From positions 1,240,001 to 1,304,000 of the forward strand of contig NZ_JAHUZG010000001.1 of assembly GCF_019218285.1 (NCBI RefSeq): 64,000 nucleotides of DNA, written 5' to 3'. The notes beneath the pieces were generated by a model, which saw only the letters and a list, made by a program, of their open reading frames with translations, had not been told where the DNA came from and made no database searches. Made by a program: the position numbers and the translations under genes. Each line of letters starts with the position of its first letter. Positions within the stretch are counted from its first letter, which is position 1. The DNA comes from Antarctobacter sediminis (GTDB taxonomy: Bacteria > Pseudomonadota > Alphaproteobacteria > Rhodobacterales > Rhodobacteraceae). This document shows, piece by piece, positions 1 through 8,362 of this stretch.

Positions 1-79
1 TGCTGACCGTAGCCTGACTTGCCCTTGCGCGCGGGCTGAATTAGACCCATCGGGAACGCCTGCACGCCAAGGAGCCGCC

Positions 80-1594
80 ATGCTGGATCTGAGCTTTGAG
101 ACCCCCAAACCCAAGGTGATCGCCGGGGCCAAGCACGATTGGGAACTGGTCATCGGGATGGAGGTCCACGCACAGGTGGCCTCGGAAGCCAAGCTCTTTT
201 CCGGGGCTTCGACCAAGTTCGGCGCCGAGCCGAATTCCAACGTGTCTTTCGTTGACGCGGCCATGCCCGGCATGTTGCCCGTCATCAACGAATATTGCAT
301 CGAACAGGCGGTGCGCACCGGTCTGGGCCTGAAGGCCGAGATCAACCTTGTCAGCGCCTTTGACCGCAAGAACTATTTCTACCCCGACCTGCCGCAGGGC
401 TACCAGATTTCGCAGCTGTATCACCCGCTGGTCGGCGAAGGCGAAATCATCGTCGACATGGAACCGGGCATCGCCCGCAAGGTGCGCATCGAACGCATCC
501 ACGTCGAACAGGACGCGGGCAAGTCGATCCATGACATGGACCCGCACATGTCCTTCGTCGACCTGAACCGGACCGGCGTCGCGCTGATGGAGATTGTCAG
601 CCGCCCCGACATCCGCGGCCCCGAAGAGGCCGCCGCCTATATCGCCAAGCTGCGCCAGATCCTGCGCTACCTCGGCACTTGTGACGGCAACATGCAGAAC
701 GGCAACCTGCGCGCGGACGTGAACGTTTCGGTCTGTCTGCCCGGACAGTACGAGAAATACCAGGAAACGCAGGATTTCGGCCATTTGGGCACGCGCTGCG
801 AGATCAAGAACATGAACTCGATGCGCTTTATCCAGCAGGCCATCGACTATGAGGCCAAGCGCCAGATCGCCATTCTGGAAGCAGGCGGCAAGATCGATCA
901 GGAAACCCGCCTGTACGATCCCGACAAGGGCGAAACCCGGTCGATGCGCTCCAAGGAAGAGGCGCATGATTACCGCTACTTCCCCTGCCCTGACCTCTTG
1001 CCGCTGGAAATCGAACAGGGCTGGGTGGATGACATCGCCAACACTCTGCCGGAGCTGCCGGACGAAAAGAAAGCGCGGTTCGTCAAGGATTTCGGCCTGT
1101 CCGAATATGACGCCAGCGTGCTGACCGCCGAAGTGGTGAACGCCGCCTATTTCGAAGAGGTCGTGACAGCCGCCGGTGATGGCAAGCTTTCGGCCAACTG
1201 GGTCATCAACGAACTGTTCGGTCGTTTGAAAAAGGATGATACCGACATCACCGACAGCCCGGTATCGCCGGCGCAACTGGCCGGGATCATCAAACTGATC
1301 AAATCGGACGCCATCAGCGGCAAGATCGCCAAGGACCTGTTCGAGATCGTCTATACCGAAGGCGGCGACCCGGAACAGATCGTCGAAGACCGCGGCATGA
1401 AACAGGTGACCGACACTGGCGCCATCGAAACCGCCGTGGACGAGATCATCGCCGCCAACCCGGCGCAGGTCGAAAAGGCCAAGCAGAACCCGAAACTTGC
1501 GGGTTGGTTCGTGGGTCAGGTCATGAAGGCCACCGGCGGCAAGGCCAACCCCAAGGCTGTGAACGAAATCATCAGCGCCAAGCTGGGTCTCTGA
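80..1594 (+). CDS. gatB: Asp-tRNA(Asn)/Glu-tRNA(Gln) amidotransferase subunit B
   Basis: The 504-residue product matches GatB in full length. It is the kinase/tRNA-binding subunit of the GatCAB complex that converts Glu-tRNA(Gln) and Asp-tRNA(Asn) to their amidated forms in the cytoplasm. The N-terminal catalytic cradle opens with GMEVHAQV and continues with the conserved [14 protein letters not shown] block. The last ~150 residues form the helical GatB/YqeY tail and end in [11 protein letters not shown] ribosome binding site (aaggag) lies 7 bases before the ATG. Neither gatA nor gatC is in the window, so the gene appears to be separate from its partners. A strong terminator follows. A stand-alone YqeY protein, homologous to the tail domain, is encoded at 56902-57363. 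Confidence 0.97.
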   Translation: MLDLSFETPKPKVIAGAKHDWELVIGMEVHAQVASEAKLFSGASTKFGAEPNSNVSFVDAAMPGMLPVINEYCIEQAVRTGLGLKAEINLVSAFDRKNYFYPDLPQGYQISQLYHPLVGEGEIIVDMEPGIARKVRIERIHVEQDAGKSIHDMDPHMSFVDLNRTGVALMEIVSRPDIRGPEEAAAYIAKLRQILRYLGTCDGNMQNGNLRADVNVSVCLPGQYEKYQETQDFGHLGTRCEIKNMNSMRFIQQAIDYEAKRQIAILEAGGKIDQETRLYDPDKGETRSMRSKEEAHDYRYFPCPDLLPLEIEQGWVDDIANTLPELPDEKKARFVKDFGLSEYDASVLTAEVVNAAYFEEVVTAAGDGKLSANWVINELFGRLKKDDTDITDSPVSPAQLAGIIKLIKSDAISGKIAKDLFEIVYTEGGDPEQIVEDRGMKQVTDTGAIETAVDEIIAANPAQVEKAKQNPKLAGWFVGQVMKATGGKANPKAVNEIISAKLGL

Positions 1595-1634
1595 CGGGAC
1601 GGCCTATAAAGGCGCCTCCGACGCTCTCGGAAAC

Positions 1635-1668
1635 CGGGCCGGTTGCAGCAACCGGCCCGTTTTCTTTT
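1635..1668 (+). terminator. Rho-independent terminator of gatB
   Basis: A GC-rich stem, cgggccggtt pairing with aaccggcccg, is followed by ttttctttt about 40 bases after the gatB stop codon. Confidence 0.85.
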
Positions 1669-1783
1669 GTCCCCGCACCCCGTTCGGCCCAAGGGGTATG
1701 GAATCCCTGACTGCCGTTGCGTCACCCGAAAATGTTAACGTTCTGTTACCGGGAGTTGATACTCACCCGATAGCGCCAGCATT

Positions 1784-1877
1784 GATCGGTGTGACACGCA
1801 AATGATTGTAAACGGGGGGTTTCATCCGTTTGTTCATAGAATGTCGGGGCGTGGTCCAGCAGGACCCGCCCCTTTTT
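1784..1877 (+). ncRNA. Candidate small RNA ending in an orphan terminator
   Basis: The gap between the convergent genes gatB and bolA holds a second plus-strand terminator, not needed by gatB. The GGGGCG/GGTCC stem at 1846-1872 has a single bulged T and is followed by five T. Just upstream is another perfect stem, AAACGG at 1810-1815 with CCGTTT at 1826-1831. A weak promoter-like TTGATC near 1784 could drive a transcript of about 70-90 bases. The hairpins are seen directly; the small RNA is inferred. It could instead be a back-up terminator for gatB. Confidence 0.35.
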
Positions 1878-1884
1878 CCTGCGC

Positions 1885-2142
1885 CTATCCGTCAAGGTCC
1901 AGCGACAGCGCGTGGATGGCACTTACGAGGTCCGGCCCCAATGCCTTGTGAACCGCACGGTGCCGTGCGATCCGGCTTTGCCCCGCCAGTTCCGGCGCCC
2001 GCAACACCACGTGGAAATGGCTTTCGCCGCTGCCGTCGTCACCGCCATGGCCAGCGTGGCGGGCGCTGTCGTTGCGAATTTCAAGATGGCTTGGCTGAAA
2101 GGCTGTCTCCAGCTTCACCCGGATTTCTTCGGCTCGCGACAT
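1885..2142 (-). CDS. bolA: BolA family protein
   Basis: An 85-residue BolA/IbaG-type protein. The family partners monothiol glutaredoxins in iron-sulfur trafficking and iron or redox regulation. The C-terminal half carries the family pattern SHFHVVLRAP followed by SRIARHRAVHKAL, which includes the conserved His used for cluster binding. The ATG chosen begins MSRAEEIRVKLE; the frame stays open upstream, but the extension is not BolA-like and runs into the divergent J-domain gene. The arrangement bolA<->J-domain gene with a ~70 base shared promoter region is common in Rhodobacteraceae. Confidence 0.93.
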   Translation of the reverse strand: MSRAEEIRVKLETAFQPSHLEIRNDSARHAGHGGDDGSGESHFHVVLRAPELAGQSRIARHRAVHKALGPDLVSAIHALSLDLDG

Positions 2143-2215
2143 TTTTCGCAGGACCCCCTGTAACTCGTTCCGCGATAGTCTATGCTCCGGTGTCCGAGTC
2201 GAGAAGAGGTCCGAG

Positions 2216-2842
2216 ATGAGCAAACCTGATCCCTTCGGTTTCGACATGTCCGTAAAGTCCGCGAAAAAGAAAAACCCGCGTGGACGCAAGGGCATGACCG
2301 GCGCGCAGGAGACATCCACGCGCATTTGTGACCATGAAGGTTGTGAGGAACCGGGCAAATTCCGTGCGCCCAAGGCGCCTGACGTGCTGGATGATTTCTA
2401 TTGGTTCTGCAAAGAGCACGTCCGCGAATACAACGCCAAGTGGTCGTTCTTTGACGGCAAGACCGAGGCCGAGATGAACGCCCAGGAATCGGCGGACAAG
2501 GTCTGGGAGCGCAAGACCAAGGACTGGCGTGACCCCGAGGCAAAGGCCTGGGCCCGGTTGGGGATCGAAGATCCACACCAGGTGCTGGGCGACAAGGCCA
2601 CGCGCAACCCCGGGCGCAACAAGGGCGGTGGCGGCCGCAAACTGCCCCCGACCGAGCGCAAGGCGCTGGAGATCCTCGATGCCAAGGACAATATGACCAA
2701 GGCCGAGATCCGAAAGGTCTACAAGTCGTTGATCAAGGTGCTGCACCCTGACATGAACGGCGGAGACCGAAGCCAGGAAGAACAATTGCAGCAGGTGGTC
2801 TGGGCCTGGGACCAGATCAAGGACAGCCGCAGCTTTAAATGA
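2216..2842 (+). CDS. J-domain (DnaJ-like) protein
   Basis: A 208-residue protein with a J domain at the C-terminal end (roughly residues 145-206) rather than the usual N-terminal position. The HPD tripeptide that activates DnaK is at residues 177-179. The N-terminal part is basic (KSAKKKNPRGRKG) and contains Cys38, Cys43 and Cys65, which might bind a metal. It lacks the Gly/Phe and zinc-finger regions of DnaJ, so it is a class C J-protein that probably recruits DnaK to a specific client. It is divergent from bolA and closed by a good terminator. The client is unknown. Confidence 0.9.
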   Translation: MSKPDPFGFDMSVKSAKKKNPRGRKGMTGAQETSTRICDHEGCEEPGKFRAPKAPDVLDDFYWFCKEHVREYNAKWSFFDGKTEAEMNAQESADKVWERKTKDWRDPEAKAWARLGIEDPHQVLGDKATRNPGRNKGGGGRKLPPTERKALEILDAKDNMTKAEIRKVYKSLIKVLHPDMNGGDRSQEEQLQQVVWAWDQIKDSRSFK

Positions 2843-2845
2843 CAA

Positions 2846-2882
2846 AGACGGGCACGGGTCATTCCCCTGCCCGTTTTTCTTT
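2846..2882 (+). terminator. Terminator of the J-domain gene
   Basis: The stem acgggca/tgcccgt is followed by ttttcttttg a few bases after the stop codon. Confidence 0.85.
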
Positions 2883-2952
2883 TGTGGGCCGTATCCCTAG
2901 GGATCACCCGCATCAATAAACCTAAAGTTGCACAAAAGCGTAGACATACAAC

Positions 2953-2999
2953 CTGACGTGACTTAACGTCAGAAATGGGATTAATTCCTGGTCCCATTT
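2953..2999. repeat. Two adjacent perfect inverted repeats in a convergent gap
   Basis: CTGACGT (2953-2959) pairs with ACGTCAG (2966-2972). Directly after, AAATGGGA (2973-2980) pairs with TCCCATTT (2992-2999). They sit between the 3' ends of the J-domain gene and msrB, where operators are not expected, and have no T-tract. They might be RNA stems of a processed 3' end or of a small RNA. Confidence 0.5.
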
Positions 3000-3010
3000 A
3001 CCCCCCACTC

Positions 3011-3058
3011 ACGGGAACGGGCGCCCGCCATGGTCAGGCTGGGCGCCCGTTGTCCCGT
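3011..3058 (-). terminator. Long hairpin at the 3' end of msrB
   Basis: A perfect 10-bp stem (3017-3026 with 3041-3050) is extended by a second paired block (3011-3016 with 3053-3058). It starts at the msrB stop codon. There is no T-run, so it may stabilise the 3' end or act as a weak or Rho-assisted terminator. Confidence 0.5.
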
Positions 3059-3522
3059 CAGGCGGGGCGGAACTTCAGGCTGACGCCGTTGATACAATGG
3101 CGTTTTCCGGTCGGCGGCGGGCCATCGTCAAAGATATGCCCAAGGTGCGATCCGCAGCGGCGACAGTGGCATTCTGTCCGTGTATAGAACAGCTTGCGGT
3201 CCGCCTTGGTTTCCACCGCACGCGGCAAGGCCTGGTAAAAGGACGGCCAGCCGGTGCCGCTGTCGAATTTGGTGTCCGAGGCATAAAGCGGCAGATCACA
3301 GCCCTTGCACAGAAAGGTGCCTTTGCGCTTTTCGTTGTTCAGTGGCGAGGTAAAGGCGCGTTCCGTCGCCTCTTCGCGCATGACGCGATATTCCGCATCC
3401 GTCAGCATGGCCCGCCATTCCGCCTTGCTGCGCGTGACTTCAAATTTGCCACCTGCGGCGGTGGCGCGTCCCGCCAGAAAGGACAAGGCAATACCGGCAC
3501 TCAGAAAATGACGTCGGTTCAT
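3058..3522 (-). CDS. msrB: Exported methionine-R-sulfoxide reductase B
   Basis: A 154-residue MsrB, which reduces the R epimer of methionine sulfoxide. The protein begins MNRRHFLSAG followed by a hydrophobic stretch, a twin-arginine signal, so it is predicted to act folded in the periplasm. The zinc site is visible as Cys72-x2-Cys75 and Cys120-x2-Cys123. The catalytic cysteine is Cys143 in RHCINGVSLKF. The start is supported by ggagg upstream; an upstream in-frame extension of 40 residues is rejected because it would bury the signal peptide. Most bacterial MsrB proteins are cytoplasmic, so Tat export is a notable variation. Confidence 0.93.
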   Translation of the reverse strand: MNRRHFLSAGIALSFLAGRATAAGGKFEVTRSKAEWRAMLTDAEYRVMREEATERAFTSPLNNEKRKGTFLCKGCDLPLYASDTKFDSGTGWPSFYQALPRAVETKADRKLFYTRTECHCRRCGSHLGHIFDDGPPPTGKRHCINGVSLKFRPA

Positions 3523-3647
3523 CGGGACCTCCTCCCATGATCGGTTCAAGGATGCGTGCCCCGAGGCACGGGGGCAAGCGCGGGGCACGCACGATTGCGC
3601 GAGCGGCACTGGGGACCGGCAGCGCGCAATCGCCTCTGGCACAGGTC

Positions 3648-4208
3648 TTACTGCTTGGGCAGCAGAACCCGGTCGATCACATGGATGACGCCGTTCGACT
3701 GTTTGACATCCGCGATCGTCACCGTAGCGACGCGACCGTTTTCATCGGTCAGCGTGATTTCGTCGCCGTCCATCTTGGCCTGAAGCGTGCAGCCGCCCAC
3801 GGTGGGCACCGGATGCATGCCGCCATCATCGGCGATCATGCCCGCAATGGCATCCGACATGGCATTGGCCGACACCACGTGGCAGGTCAGGATCTGGGTC
3901 AGCTGCGCCTTGGCTTCGGGCTGCAACAGCGCATCAAGGCTTTCTTTCTTGATCATGCCAAAGGCTTTGTTGGTCGGCGCAAAGACGGTGAACGGCCCCT
4001 CACCCGACAGGGTTTCAACAAGGCCAGCGGCCTTGACCGCGGCGACAAGCGTCGTGTGATCGGCCGAATTCACGGCGTTTTCGACAATGGTCTTGTCCGC
4101 GAACATCGGCGCGCCCCCGACCATCGGATTGCCGGTATCGGTCGCAGCGAATGCGGGAACCGTGGCAGTCAGCGTTGCAAGGATGGCGAACGGCTTGAGC
4201 GTTTTCAT
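3648..4208 (-). CDS. Secreted fasciclin (FAS1) domain protein
   Basis: A 186-residue protein with a Sec signal peptide of about 19 residues (MKTLKPFAILATL..AFA). One FAS1 domain follows. The family motifs FTVFAPTNKAF and the terminal NGVIHVIDRVLLP are clear. FAS1 domains mediate adhesion or surface interactions; the bacterial function is usually unknown. The start ATG at the signal peptide is preferred over the 23-residue upstream extension. It is divergent from sdaA and in the same direction as msrB, about 125 bases upstream of it; co-transcription is possible. Confidence 0.9.
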   Translation of the reverse strand: MKTLKPFAILATLTATVPAFAATDTGNPMVGGAPMFADKTIVENAVNSADHTTLVAAVKAAGLVETLSGEGPFTVFAPTNKAFGMIKKESLDALLQPEAKAQLTQILTCHVVSANAMSDAIAGMIADDGGMHPVPTVGGCTLQAKMDGDEITLTDENGRVATVTIADVKQSNGVIHVIDRVLLPKQ

Positions 4209-4434
4209 TTGGGTGTCCTTCCCCTGTTGTCGTCGTTTCAGGGCCTGCACCGTTTCGGCGCGGCTGTTTACAACCACGAGCGGGTCTCGGGAAAGTTTCG
4301 GGTTTTTCCATCACCCTTCGATCACGGATACGCGAGCAGCAATCAAGCGCGCCTTTGATGGCCCGTATGTCGTTTTCGGGGGCCACAGTCGCTGGCCGCT
4401 GCGGTAAAGGAGGGCGCAAACCCAAGGAGCGCGC

Positions 4435-5808
4435 ATGTTTCTTTCCGTCTTCGAAATGTTCAAGGTCGGCATCGGGCCGTCATCTTCGCATACCATGGGC
4501 CCGATGGTGGCCGCCGCGCGTTTCCTTGACAGGCTGCGGGCAGCCCCGTTTGCCGTGCATGGTCTCAGGGCGTCGCTGCATGGGTCGCTGGCCTTTACCG
4601 GCGTCGGCCATGCCACGGACCGGGCCACGGTTCTGGGGCTGGCCGGCTTTGTCCCGGAAACCTACGACCATGCCAAGGCCGAGGCCACGCTGGATGAAAT
4701 CCGCAAGACCCATCGGGTGACCCCGTCGGGCCTGCCGCCACTGGTCTTTGATCCCACGACCGATCTTGTCTTTGACTTTGAACAGGCGCTGCCCGGCCAT
4801 GCCAACGGTATGATCCTGCGGGCGACTGACGCGCAGGGCGACGTGATCCTGCAAGAAACCTATTATTCGGTCGGCGGCGGCTTTGTCCTGACCGAGGCCG
4901 AACTGGCCGCGGGCAAGGACACGGATGAGGGCGCACCCGTCCCCTTCCCCTTCAAGACCGCTGCGGAAATGCTTGAAATGGCAAAGACTTCGGGGCGCAG
5001 CATCGCGGCGATGAAACAGGCAAACGAGGTCTCTCGCGGCTGCGCCGACAGTCTGGACAAGGGCGTTGCCCGGATCTGGGAGGTGATGGAAAACTGCATC
5101 GACCGGGGTCTGGAAAACGAAGGCGTGCTGCCCGGCGGATTGAACGTCAAACGCCGGGCCAAGGGCATTCATGATCAACTGCTGGCGGAACGGGGCATGA
5201 ATCTGAGCGCGCCGCATACGATCAATGACTGGATGAGCGTCTACGCCATGGCAGTGAACGAGGAAAACGCCGCCGGTGGCCAGGTGGTGACAGCGCCGAC
5301 CAATGGGGCGGCGGGCGTCGTGCCTGCGGTGATCCGATATTGGCTGGACCATGTGCCCGGTGCCAGCCGTTCGCGCATCCCGGAATTCCTGCTGACCGCC
5401 GCCGCGATCGGTGGGCTGGTGAAATATAACGCCTCGATCTCGGGGGCCGAGGCGGGGTGCCAGGCCGAGGTCGGCAGCGCCAGCGCAATGGCGGCCGCCG
5501 GGCTGTGCGCCGTCATGGGCGGAACACCGGAGCAGGTTGAAAACGCAGCGGAAATTGCGCTGGAACATCACCTTGGCATGACTTGCGACCCGGTCAAGGG
5601 GCTGGTTCAGGTTCCCTGTATCGAACGCAACGGGTTGGGCGCGATCAAGGCGGTGTCGGCGGCATCCCTGTCGCTGCGAGGCGACGGCACGCATCTTGTG
5701 CCGCTGGACGCCTGCATCGAAACCATGCGCCAGACCGGCCATGACATGAGCGAAAAATACAAGGAAACCTCATTGGGCGGGCTGGCAGTCAACGTCCCCA
5801 ATTGCTGA
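4435..5808 (+). CDS. sdaA: L-serine ammonia-lyase (iron-sulfur dependent)
   Basis: The 457-residue single-chain L-serine dehydratase deaminates L-serine to pyruvate and ammonia using a [4Fe-4S] cluster. The N-terminal beta domain starts [17 protein letters not shown]. The C-terminal alpha domain has [16 protein letters not shown] and [12 protein letters not shown], which carry the cluster cysteines. Length and domain order fit the fused SdaA type. It is preceded by aaggagcgcgc and is monocistronic. The helix-turn-helix/cupin regulator at 5866-6426 faces it tail to tail; a functional link is possible but unproven. Confidence 0.95.
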   Translation: MFLSVFEMFKVGIGPSSSHTMGPMVAAARFLDRLRAAPFAVHGLRASLHGSLAFTGVGHATDRATVLGLAGFVPETYDHAKAEATLDEIRKTHRVTPSGLPPLVFDPTTDLVFDFEQALPGHANGMILRATDAQGDVILQETYYSVGGGFVLTEAELAAGKDTDEGAPVPFPFKTAAEMLEMAKTSGRSIAAMKQANEVSRGCADSLDKGVARIWEVMENCIDRGLENEGVLPGGLNVKRRAKGIHDQLLAERGMNLSAPHTINDWMSVYAMAVNEENAAGGQVVTAPTNGAAGVVPAVIRYWLDHVPGASRSRIPEFLLTAAAIGGLVKYNASISGAEAGCQAEVGSASAMAAAGLCAVMGGTPEQVENAAEIALEHHLGMTCDPVKGLVQVPCIERNGLGAIKAVSAASLSLRGDGTHLVPLDACIETMRQTGHDMSEKYKETSLGGLAVNVPNC

Positions 5809-5814
5809 GGCTGT

Positions 5815-5862
5815 GCCGGGCATTGCCCGGCGCGGATCGGCCCCCTTCGGATCGGCCCCCTT
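5815..5862 (+). repeat. Hairpin plus 15-base tandem duplication after sdaA
   Basis: GCCGGGC (5815-5821) pairs with GCCCGGC (5825-5831). The unit cggatcggccccctt then occurs twice without a gap, at 5833-5847 and 5848-5862. This is a recent-looking short duplication in the 57-base gap between convergent genes. The hairpin has no T-run. Confidence 0.7.
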
Positions 5863-5865
5863 GGG

Positions 5866-6426
5866 TCAGGTGGTAACGCTGACCAGCATGAATTTGGCGC
5901 CCTGTCCGCGATCCGTGACCAGCCGCACCTCGCCATGTTCACGATAGCGTAGCGCGTCGCCTGCACCCAGATTATAGCCGGATCCGTCAAGATTTACATG
6001 CAGATAGCCGCTTAGCAGGATCAGGTGATGTTCCTGCCCGACAACCTCGGGCGAGTCCTGCACCATTTCGGAATTGGGGGTCATCTTGCATTCGACCACC
6101 TCCCCGGCAAGCGCCGCCGCCGCCGGTGAAACGAACCGCTTGGCCAGACCGGTTTCGCCATCCCGCCAGACCGCCTGTTCATCGCGGGTCACATGCGCGG
6201 AAAACCCGTCCTCGATCATGGCAAAGAGGCGCGACAGGGTCATTTCATGCGCCGCCGCCAGACGCGAAAGAACATCCGCCGAAGGACTGACCTCGGCATT
6301 TTCCAATCGCGACAGCGCCGCGCGACTGACACCGCTGGCAGCGGCAAGTTGATCCAGCGTCCAGCCACGGGCAGCCCGTAGCGCCGACAGGCGCCCGGCG
6401 AGGCGGACCGTCAGATCGCTTTTCAT
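5866..6426 (-). CDS. XRE-family regulator with C-terminal cupin domain
   Basis: A 186-residue transcription regulator. Residues about 8-62 are a Cro/C1-type helix-turn-helix (WTLDQLAAASGVSRAALSRLE). Residues about 110-180 form a cupin sensor (HHLILLSGYLHVNL..GDALRYREHGE). Such proteins usually bind a small molecule, often an amino acid or polyamine, through the cupin and control a neighbouring catabolic or transport gene. The promoter region carries a nested palindrome (6438-6478) that is a good candidate for autoregulation. The effector is not deducible. Confidence 0.9.
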   Translation of the reverse strand: MKSDLTVRLAGRLSALRAARGWTLDQLAAASGVSRAALSRLENAEVSPSADVLSRLAAAHEMTLSRLFAMIEDGFSAHVTRDEQAVWRDGETGLAKRFVSPAAAALAGEVVECKMTPNSEMVQDSPEVVGQEHHLILLSGYLHVNLDGSGYNLGAGDALRYREHGEVRLVTDRGQGAKFMLVSVTT

Positions 6427-6437
6427 TACTATCCCCC

Positions 6438-6478
6438 CGGGAAACTATCCCGTATCTCGAATTAGATACAGATTCCCG
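6438..6478 (-). promoter_or_regulatory. Nested palindrome upstream of the XRE-cupin gene
   Basis: GTATCT (6452-6457) and AGATAC (6464-6469) are nested inside CGGGAA (6438-6443) and TTCCCG (6473-6478). The dyad begins 12 bases upstream of the ATG, where a repressor would block transcription. It is a probable operator for the adjacent regulator; the binding protein is inferred. Confidence 0.5.
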
Positions 6479-6616
6479 CACAAACGCAAGTTTCGCGCCT
6501 GTTCCCGATGCAGGGAATTTTCCGAAGTTTCGCCGCCAGATCAGCAAGCTTAAGGCGCTTCAAAGGGTTTTTCGACGGGATTTCAGTACGAAATCAACCG
6601 TTCTTCATGTGCCCGC

Positions 6617-7471
6617 TCAGGCGTTCCAGCGGATCTCTCCCAAAGTGGCGATGTCGTAGCCGCCCAACCGTTCCGCCTGCTCGCGCAGAACATCCCCGCG
6701 GCAAAAGTCCAAAAGCGCCTGAACCGGCGCCTCGAAATAGTCGCGGCGGTCGATCAAGAGGTCGAAACATTCTTCGACAAGCGGCAGGAACCGCAGGCCA
6801 AAATCCCGGGCCAGCGTTTCCAGCCCAAAGGTGGCATCGGCCTCGCCCCGCGCGACAGCCTGCACCGCCTCTGTTTCGGTGCGCGACACCGGGGTAAGCG
6901 ACAGGTCGGCATCGCCCAGCCCCGCGTCCCCGGCAAGGTGCCGGAACAGGGACGCCGTGCCGGATAGCGGCTGACGCGGTGCAAAACGTCGCCCCTTGAG
7001 ATCCTCCAGACGCTCGATGCGCTCTTCGTCCGGGCGCAGGACAAGGCCGCGACGGCGGCGCGCAAAGCTGACCAGAACCGCGTCCGCACTGTCGGCCACG
7101 CTGGGCAGGTTCCAAAGGTCATCGCCGGCATGATAGACATGCAGCCCGCAGGCCACGCCCTCGCGCGCATGGAACCGCTGTAACCCGTCCAGCGATCCGT
7201 CGAAATAGGTGGCAAGGTTGCACCTGCTTTCCCGCACCGCCCAGTCCAACAGGGGATCATGGCTGCCCAGCAGGATCGGTGGGCGCGGGTCGGCCTGCCG
7301 CGTCCCGGTGGTGTGTTCCGCAATCCAAGCCCGGATTTCGCGTTCGGGGAACAGCAATTTGCCCGTCGCCCGCGAACAGGGCACGTCACCCGAGGCGGCG
7401 AGATCATAGATCTTGCGCTCTTTCAGCCGCAGCAATTCGGCAAGTTCGGCAACGGTGAGAAATTCGGGCAT
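6617..7471 (-). CDS. Excisionase-type HTH regulator with periplasmic-binding-protein-like sensor domain
   Basis: A 284-residue protein. Residues about 4-52 are an excisionase/MerR-like winged helix (LTVAELAELLRLKERKIYDLA). Residues about 65-275 are a type II periplasmic-binding-protein fold, with GSHDPLLDW, HVYHAGDD and the segment DLKGRRFAPRQPLSGT. There is no signal peptide, so it is cytoplasmic. It is the last gene after tupB-tupC-tupA, so it is probably a tungstate- or molybdate-responsive repressor or activator. A 14-bp perfect hairpin ends only two bases before its start codon, and no ordinary ribosome binding site is visible outside that stem, suggesting controlled translation. The ligand is inferred from context. 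Confidence 0.8.
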   Translation of the reverse strand: MPEFLTVAELAELLRLKERKIYDLAASGDVPCSRATGKLLFPEREIRAWIAEHTTGTRQADPRPPILLGSHDPLLDWAVRESRCNLATYFDGSLDGLQRFHAREGVACGLHVYHAGDDLWNLPSVADSADAVLVSFARRRRGLVLRPDEERIERLEDLKGRRFAPRQPLSGTASLFRHLAGDAGLGDADLSLTPVSRTETEAVQAVARGEADATFGLETLARDFGLRFLPLVEECFDLLIDRRDYFEAPVQALLDFCRGDVLREQAERLGGYDIATLGEIRWNA

Positions 7472-7473
7472 CG

Positions 7474-7509
7474 GGTCACGGGGTCAGCGAAGGTCCTGAC
7501 CCCGTGACC
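7474..7509 (-). promoter_or_regulatory. Perfect 14-bp hairpin between tupA and the regulator start codon
   Basis: GGTCACGGGGTCAG (7474-7487) and its exact complement (7496-7509) are separated by 8 bases. The stem contains repeated GGGTCA/TGACCC hexamers. A GGGTCA-AAC-TGACCC palindrome also lies in the tupB promoter region (9950-9964). In RNA it would sequester the leader of the regulator gene; in DNA it could be an operator. There is no T-run, so termination alone is unlikely. Confidence 0.6.
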
Positions 7510-7513
7510 TAAC

Positions 7514-8323
7514 TTATTGCGGCGCGTTGGGGAAGAACAGTTGCTGACCGTCCACCGCGTAGGCCGCAATCGCGGCTTGCCCGTCCGCGGACAGCAGCCA
7601 ATCGGCAAAGCCCTGCGCGGCCTCGATCTTGACCGAGGGGCATTTCTCGGGGTTCACCGGGATCACTCCGTACTGGTTGAACAGATCCGCATCCCCCTGA
7701 ACGACGATCTGGTAATCCTGCTTGTTCTTGAAGCTGATCCAGGTTGCACGGTCGGTCATGACATAGGCCCCCATACCGATACCCGCGTTCAGCGTCGCGC
7801 CCATGCCGGACCCGGTTTCCCGATACCAATCCCCGGATGCGCTGGCCGGATCGACCGAGGTCGCCCCCCAGAGCGCACGCTCCTTCTTGTGCGTGCCCGA
7901 GTCATCGCCGCGCGACGCAAACAGCGCCTGCGCCGCCGCGATCTTTTCCAGCGCCGGCTGGATGTCGTCCATACCCGCAACACCGGCCGGGTCCGAGGCC
8001 GGGCCAACGATGATAAAATCGTTATACATCAGATCCGTGCGCAGCGTGCCATACCCGTCGGCGACAAAGCTTTCCTCGGCCGGTTTCGCATGCACCAGCA
8101 GGACGTCACCGTCACAGTTGCGCGCGTTGCGGATCGCCTGACCGGTGCCCACGGCAACCACGTTGACCTCGGTGCCGGTGGCTGCGGTGAAGATCGGCAA
8201 AAGGTGATCATAGAGGCCCGAATTCGCGGTCGAGGTGGTCGACTGCACGATGATGCTTTCGGCCATTGCGGACACGGGGAAAGAGACGGCGCAAAGCAGC
8301 GCCGCCAGCGTCAGCGGTTTCAT
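7514..8323 (-). CDS. tupA: Tungstate ABC transporter substrate-binding protein
   Basis: A 269-residue periplasmic protein with a Sec signal peptide (about 21 residues ending SAMA). The anion-binding signature QSTTSTANSGLYDHLLP near the mature N terminus is typical of TupA, which binds tungstate tightly, rather than ModA. The rest fits the PBP-like family, including MYNDFIIVGP and the C-terminal GFADWLLS block. It follows the permease and ATPase genes in the transcript, an unusual order since binding proteins usually come first. Its place beside a formate dehydrogenase points to tungsten supply for that enzyme. Confidence 0.92.
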   Translation of the reverse strand: MKPLTLAALLCAVSFPVSAMAESIIVQSTTSTANSGLYDHLLPIFTAATGTEVNVVAVGTGQAIRNARNCDGDVLLVHAKPAEESFVADGYGTLRTDLMYNDFIIVGPASDPAGVAGMDDIQPALEKIAAAQALFASRGDDSGTHKKERALWGATSVDPASASGDWYRETGSGMGATLNAGIGMGAYVMTDRATWISFKNKQDYQIVVQGDADLFNQYGVIPVNPEKCPSVKIEAAQGFADWLLSADGQAAIAAYAVDGQQLFFPNAPQ

Positions 8324-8362
8324 GGAAAAGGTCCTTCCGGTCTGGTTGTTATGTCATGGAAA

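Noticed and set aside
41-1276. A 411-codon minus-strand frame opposite gatB
   Set aside because: Antisense shadow with no recognisable protein motif.
5815-5831. Hairpin after sdaA as a Rho-independent terminator
   Set aside because: No T-run follows, and the following bases are GC-rich.
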